NCBI GenBank assembly: GCA_945871335.1
Contig: CAMBWM010000020.1
Coordinates: forward strand, 1-16,733
Length of the DNA: 16,733 nt
Direction: 5' to 3'
Source: Polaromonas sp. YR568
Lineage (GTDB): Bacteria > Pseudomonadota > Gammaproteobacteria > Burkholderiales > Burkholderiaceae
Shown: piece by piece, positions 14,322-16,733 of the stretch
How positions within the stretch are numbered: the first letter of the stretch is position 1
Layout of the letters: every line of letters begins with the position of its first letter
Notes under the pieces: generated by a model
Database searches by the model: none
What the model saw: only the letters and a program-made list of their open reading frames with translations
Told to the model about the DNA's origin: nothing
Made by a program: the position numbers and the translations under genes

Positions 14322-14365
14322 GCTTTCAATCCCGCAGCCTGAAAGCTGCGCTGGGGGTTGAAAGC
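14322..14365 (+). promoter_or_regulatory. Large hairpin in the corA leader
   Basis: The 12-nt arm GCTTTCAATCCC (14322-14333) pairs with GGGGTTGAAAGC (14354-14365) with one T-G wobble. Above it GCAGC (14334-14338) pairs with GCTGC (14345-14349) around a 6-nt loop, with a 4-nt bulge at 14350-14353. A second stem, CCCGC/GCGGG (14385-14389, 14395-14399), follows. Neither has a T-run, so neither is a simple terminator. It may be a cis-regulatory RNA or a dispersed palindromic repeat. Confidence 0.45.
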
Positions 14366-14454
14366 GATGCGCCATCCACAACCCCCCGCCCTGCGCGGGC
14401 TTGCATCACCCAAGTCCGTGCGCGCCGGCCCTTGAAGACACACGGGAGAGCGCC

Positions 14455-15441
14455 ATGCTCAATATTTTCACACTCGTCAATGGGCGGCTGTTCCAGGAAG
14501 AAATCGAATCCCTGGAGGAGCTCTCCAAGTTTCAGCCGATCTGGGTTGATCTGGAGTCCCCCACGCCGGAAGAAAAACGCTGGATCAAGCAGTACTACGG
14601 CCTGTCGATTCCTGAAGATGTGATGGACGAGGACATTGAAGAGTCGGCACGTTTTTACGAAGAAGACAACGGTGAGCTGCACATCCGCTCTGATTTTTTG
14701 ATCGCCGACGTGGACGAGCCGCGCACGGTGCGCGTGGCCTTTATCTTGAACCTGGTCAACAGCGACCTGAAAAGCAAGGGCGTGCTGTTTTCTATTCACG
14801 ACGAAGATGTGCCTGTGTTCCGGCTGCTGCGCATGCGTGCGCGCCGTGCTTTTGGCTTGATCGAAGACGCCAAGGAAGTGCTGCTCAAGTTGTTTGACGC
14901 TGACGCCGAGTACTCGGCCGACACGCTCGAAAACATTTACATTGACCTGGAAAAAGTCAGCGCCAAGGTGCTCTCCGGCGATGTGACCGACGCCATGGCC
15001 GGTGAAGTGCTGGGCGCCATTGCGCGCCACGAAGACTTGAGTGGCCGTATCCGCCGCAACATGATGGACACCCGGCGTGCCGTCAGTTTCATGATGCGCA
15101 GCAAGATGCTCAGCGCCGATCAATTTGAAGATGCCCGGCAGATTTTGCGCGACATCGATTCGCTCGATTCGCACACGGCCTTTTTGTTTGAGAAGATCAA
15201 CTTTTTGATGGATGCCACGGTCGGTTTCATCAACATCAACCAAAACAAGATCATCAAAATCTTTTCAGTGGCCAGCGTTGCTTTGCTGCCACCCACCTTG
15301 ATCGCCAGCTTGTACGGCATGAACTTCAAGTTCATGCCCGAGCTCGACTGGGCCATGGGCTACCCCTACGCCCTGGTCCTGATGACGGCCAGCGCGCTGG
15401 TGCCGATGTGGTATTTCCGCCGGCGCGGTTGGTTGAAATAG
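14455..15441 (+). CDS. corA: CorA-family magnesium/cobalt transporter
   Basis: Homopentameric inner-membrane channel for Mg2+ (also Co2+, Ni2+). The 328-residue product has the usual large acidic cytoplasmic domain (about 1-260), including FQPIWVDLESPTPEEKRW, DEDIEESARFYEEDNGELHI and a long stalk helix, then membrane span 1 (about 267-287) ending in the signature YGMNF with GMN at 288-290, a short acidic loop (MPELDW), span 2 (about 302-321) and a basic C-terminus RRRGWLK. The start is ATG at 14455 with GGGAG upstream; a longer frame from 14401 has no ribosome site and is not family-like. It is divergent from hpf and preceded by a structured leader of about 170 nt. An inverted repeat follows the stop. 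Confidence 0.96.
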   Translation: MLNIFTLVNGRLFQEEIESLEELSKFQPIWVDLESPTPEEKRWIKQYYGLSIPEDVMDEDIEESARFYEEDNGELHIRSDFLIADVDEPRTVRVAFILNLVNSDLKSKGVLFSIHDEDVPVFRLLRMRARRAFGLIEDAKEVLLKLFDADAEYSADTLENIYIDLEKVSAKVLSGDVTDAMAGEVLGAIARHEDLSGRIRRNMMDTRRAVSFMMRSKMLSADQFEDARQILRDIDSLDSHTAFLFEKINFLMDATVGFININQNKIIKIFSVASVALLPPTLIASLYGMNFKFMPELDWAMGYPYALVLMTASALVPMWYFRRRGWLK

Positions 15442-15453
15442 CACACCGCCGTT

Positions 15454-15477
15454 GAGACCTCACTTCGCGCAGGTCTC
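15454..15477 (+). terminator. Inverted repeat after corA, probable weak terminator
   Basis: GAGACCT (15454-15460) and AGGTCTC (15471-15477) are perfect 7-nt inverted arms around a 10-nt loop, 12 nt after the corA stop. The downstream bases are CTCTCC and not a T-run, so termination efficiency is doubtful. Confidence 0.45.
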
Positions 15478-15720
15478 CTCTCCACTTGCTGGAACCCGTG
15501 CCATACTCGCCCTCATGTGGTTGGATTTCCTATCCATCGTCGGTTGACTTTCCTGTCCGTCGGACAAGACTCGAACTATCTAAAGCGCTAGCTCTGGGCC
15601 CAGCGCGATAGCTCACGCGACGAGGCCGCTCCTGCTGTCATGGGACAGGGGCGCGCCAGCTCAGCGATTCTGATATCAGTTCATTGCTCTTTCTGCTTTG
15701 TTAACCAATAGGATCCGACC
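15478..15720 (+). promoter_or_regulatory. Palindrome-rich region upstream of the SMP-30-like gene
   Basis: No conserved gene. Seen: TTGACT (15544-15549, -35-like, but no good -10 follows at the right distance); TGTCCG-T-CGGACA (15554-15566), a perfect 13-nt palindrome; CTGGGCCCAG (about 15595-15604); CTGTC-ATGG-GACAG (15635-15648); and CTGATATCAG (about 15669-15678). An AGGA ribosome site lies just before the ATG at 15721. The palindromes may be operator sites; no promoter can be named with confidence. Confidence 0.3.
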
Positions 15721-16725
15721 ATGAATTTCTTCTTTTCATTTGGAATCTCACGTCATTTGCTGGCTGCTGCCGTCGCAGTTCTGAGCGCCATCGCTTACGC
15801 GCAACAAGTCCCGCAAGCCAATCAGCCGCCGGCCGACGCGCCCACCCGAACCCCGGCCATCGCCGGAGTGGTGGCGGTCGGCACGCCGGTGCAGTTCATC
15901 AAGCAGGGCTTCAAGGGCACCGAAGGCCCGTTGGGTCTTCCTGACGGCGGCTTCATCTTCACCGAGACGCTAGACAAGCGTATCACCCGCATCGCTGCCG
16001 ATGGCCAGACCAGCGCTTTTCTGGAGAACAGCAACGGAGCCAACGGCTTGGGCCTGAGCGCGAGTGGCGAGCTCTATGCCGTGCAGGTGGACATCCCACG
16101 TGTCGGCATCGTTTTCCCGGCAGACAAGGCTCGCACCTTGGCCGACAGCTGGGAAGGCAAACCGTTTGGGCGACCCAACGATATGGTGCTGGACAGCCGC
16201 GGCAATGTCTTTTTCACCGATTCCGGCTTGATTGCCAAGGTCGGTGCGCCCGAGAACGCTGTGGCGGCGGTCTACCGCATCAGTGCGGCCGGCAAGCTGG
16301 AGCGACTTGCCGCCGATATCAGCAGGCCCAACGGCATCCAGCTCAGCCCTGATGAAAAGACGCTGTATGTGGCCGACACTTCGGGTGAGCATGTGCTGGC
16401 CTATGATCTGCGCGCTGATGGCAGCATTGGCGTGCGGCGCAACTTTGCCAAGCTCGTGGGCTGGGTCAAGCTCGAAAATGGGAGCACCAGCAGCGGCGCC
16501 GATGGCTTGGCTGTCGATGAGCAGGGGCGCTTGTATGTCGCCAGTACGGCCGGCATCCAGGTCTTCAATGACAAGGGCGAAGCTCAAGGCGTGATAGCCC
16601 TGCCGCGCGCGCCGCAGAACATTGCCTTTTCCGGCCCGGGCAAGTCCACGCTGTTTGTGGTGGGTCGCGGCGCTGCCTACAAGATTGCCACGCAAACAGC
16701 GGGTTATGCCGGCCGGGCTAAGTAA
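15721..16725 (+). CDS. Secreted SMP-30/gluconolactonase-family six-bladed beta-propeller protein
   Basis: Member of the SMP-30/gluconolactonase/LRE-like family, metal-dependent lactonases and esterases; the substrate here is unknown. The 334-residue product begins with a signal peptide (hydrophobic stretch to about residue 24, probable cleavage after AYA at 25-27) and a Gln/Pro-rich linker, so it should be periplasmic or secreted. The four metal ligands expected from the family are present: Glu68 in GTEGPLG, Asn153 in GRPNDMVLDSRGNVFFTD, Asn204 in RPNGIQLSPDEKTLYVAD, and Asp261 in GADGLAVDEQGRLYVAS. Propeller repeats of the G-LYVA type recur through the C-terminal half. The start is ATG at 15721 with AGGA 7 nt upstream. 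It stands alone on the plus strand after corA; no sugar-pathway neighbour is in view. The signal peptide distinguishes it from cytoplasmic gluconolactonases. Confidence 0.88.
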   Translation: MNFFFSFGISRHLLAAAVAVLSAIAYAQQVPQANQPPADAPTRTPAIAGVVAVGTPVQFIKQGFKGTEGPLGLPDGGFIFTETLDKRITRIAADGQTSAFLENSNGANGLGLSASGELYAVQVDIPRVGIVFPADKARTLADSWEGKPFGRPNDMVLDSRGNVFFTDSGLIAKVGAPENAVAAVYRISAAGKLERLAADISRPNGIQLSPDEKTLYVADTSGEHVLAYDLRADGSIGVRRNFAKLVGWVKLENGSTSSGADGLAVDEQGRLYVASTAGIQVFNDKGEAQGVIALPRAPQNIAFSGPGKSTLFVVGRGAAYKIATQTAGYAGRAK

Positions 16726-16733
16726 TCACTTTG

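Larger units (their letters stand above)
14099..14454. other. 356-bp divergent intergenic region between hpf and corA
   Basis: No conserved protein gene is visible. On the minus strand it holds a possible hpf promoter (14191-14219) and a terminator-like hairpin in the hpf leader (14131-14161). On the plus strand it holds two CATAAT motifs (14233-14238, 14264-14269), a possible 12-codon leader frame (14277-14315), a large hairpin (14322-14365), a smaller one (14385-14399) and the corA ribosome site. These are listed separately. Confidence 0.6.

Noticed and set aside
14326..15243. Minus-strand open frame of 305 codons opposite corA
   Set aside because: The plus-strand CorA is full length with its GMN motif; the antisense peptide has no recognisable features and no ribosome site.
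15513..15545. Short frame MWLDFLSIVG in the corA-lactonase gap, as a possible truncated transporter gene
   Set aside because: Ten codons then a stop, no ribosome site, no continuation in other frames that I can recognise.
15970..16695. Minus-strand open frame of 241 codons opposite the SMP-30-like gene
   Set aside because: Antisense shadow; all family metal ligands are in the plus-strand frame.

Overview
The window looks like a chromosomal housekeeping region of a betaproteobacterium in the order Burkholderiales, most likely family Comamonadaceae (Rhodoferax/Polaromonas-like). The evidence is protein-level resemblance (Acidithiobacillus-type GshA, an HPr kinase next to PtsN, the leuS-lptE-holA order), high GC, and gene order as I remember it from that family; no database search was run. 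I see no rRNA, tRNA, CRISPR array, insertion sequence or phage gene.

Layout. From about 11.64 kb down to position 1 nearly everything is on the minus strand and tightly packed: bamE > dapB > exbB > exbD > leuS > lptE > holA > a nitronate-monooxygenase-like gene > proA > gshA > kup (kup is cut by the window edge). The bamE/dapB and exbB/exbD pairs overlap by 4 nt, and leuS/lptE and lptE/holA are 15 and 25 nt apart, so the first seven genes look like one envelope, lysine/peptidoglycan, translation and replication transcription unit. fur is divergent from bamE and convergent with hprK. Beyond it lie ptsN-hprK and, behind its own terminator, hpf (all minus strand). These are parts of the nitrogen-PTS and ribosome-hibernation neighbourhood. 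A 356-bp divergent intergenic region separates hpf from corA (plus strand), and a secreted SMP-30/gluconolactonase-like gene closes the window.

How the genes work together. BamE and LptE are outer-membrane lipoproteins for beta-barrel and LPS assembly. ExbB/ExbD form a proton-driven inner-membrane motor. DapB feeds lysine and diaminopimelate synthesis. LeuS and HolA serve translation and replication. ProA and GshA both begin from glutamate (proline and glutathione). Kup and CorA import K+ and Mg2+. PtsN and HprK are regulators associated with K+ and carbon/nitrogen status.

The genes themselves are ordinary; I do not see a convincing new multi-gene system. The unusual material is small: (1) a 30-bp-armed inverted repeat lying in frame inside leuS and adding about 27 residues to the editing domain; (2) structured leaders upstream of kup, hpf and corA, each with hairpins placed where they could control expression; (3) an open, startless frame directly after the nitronate-monooxygenase-like gene that one base would join to it, together with a cysteine cluster in that protein.
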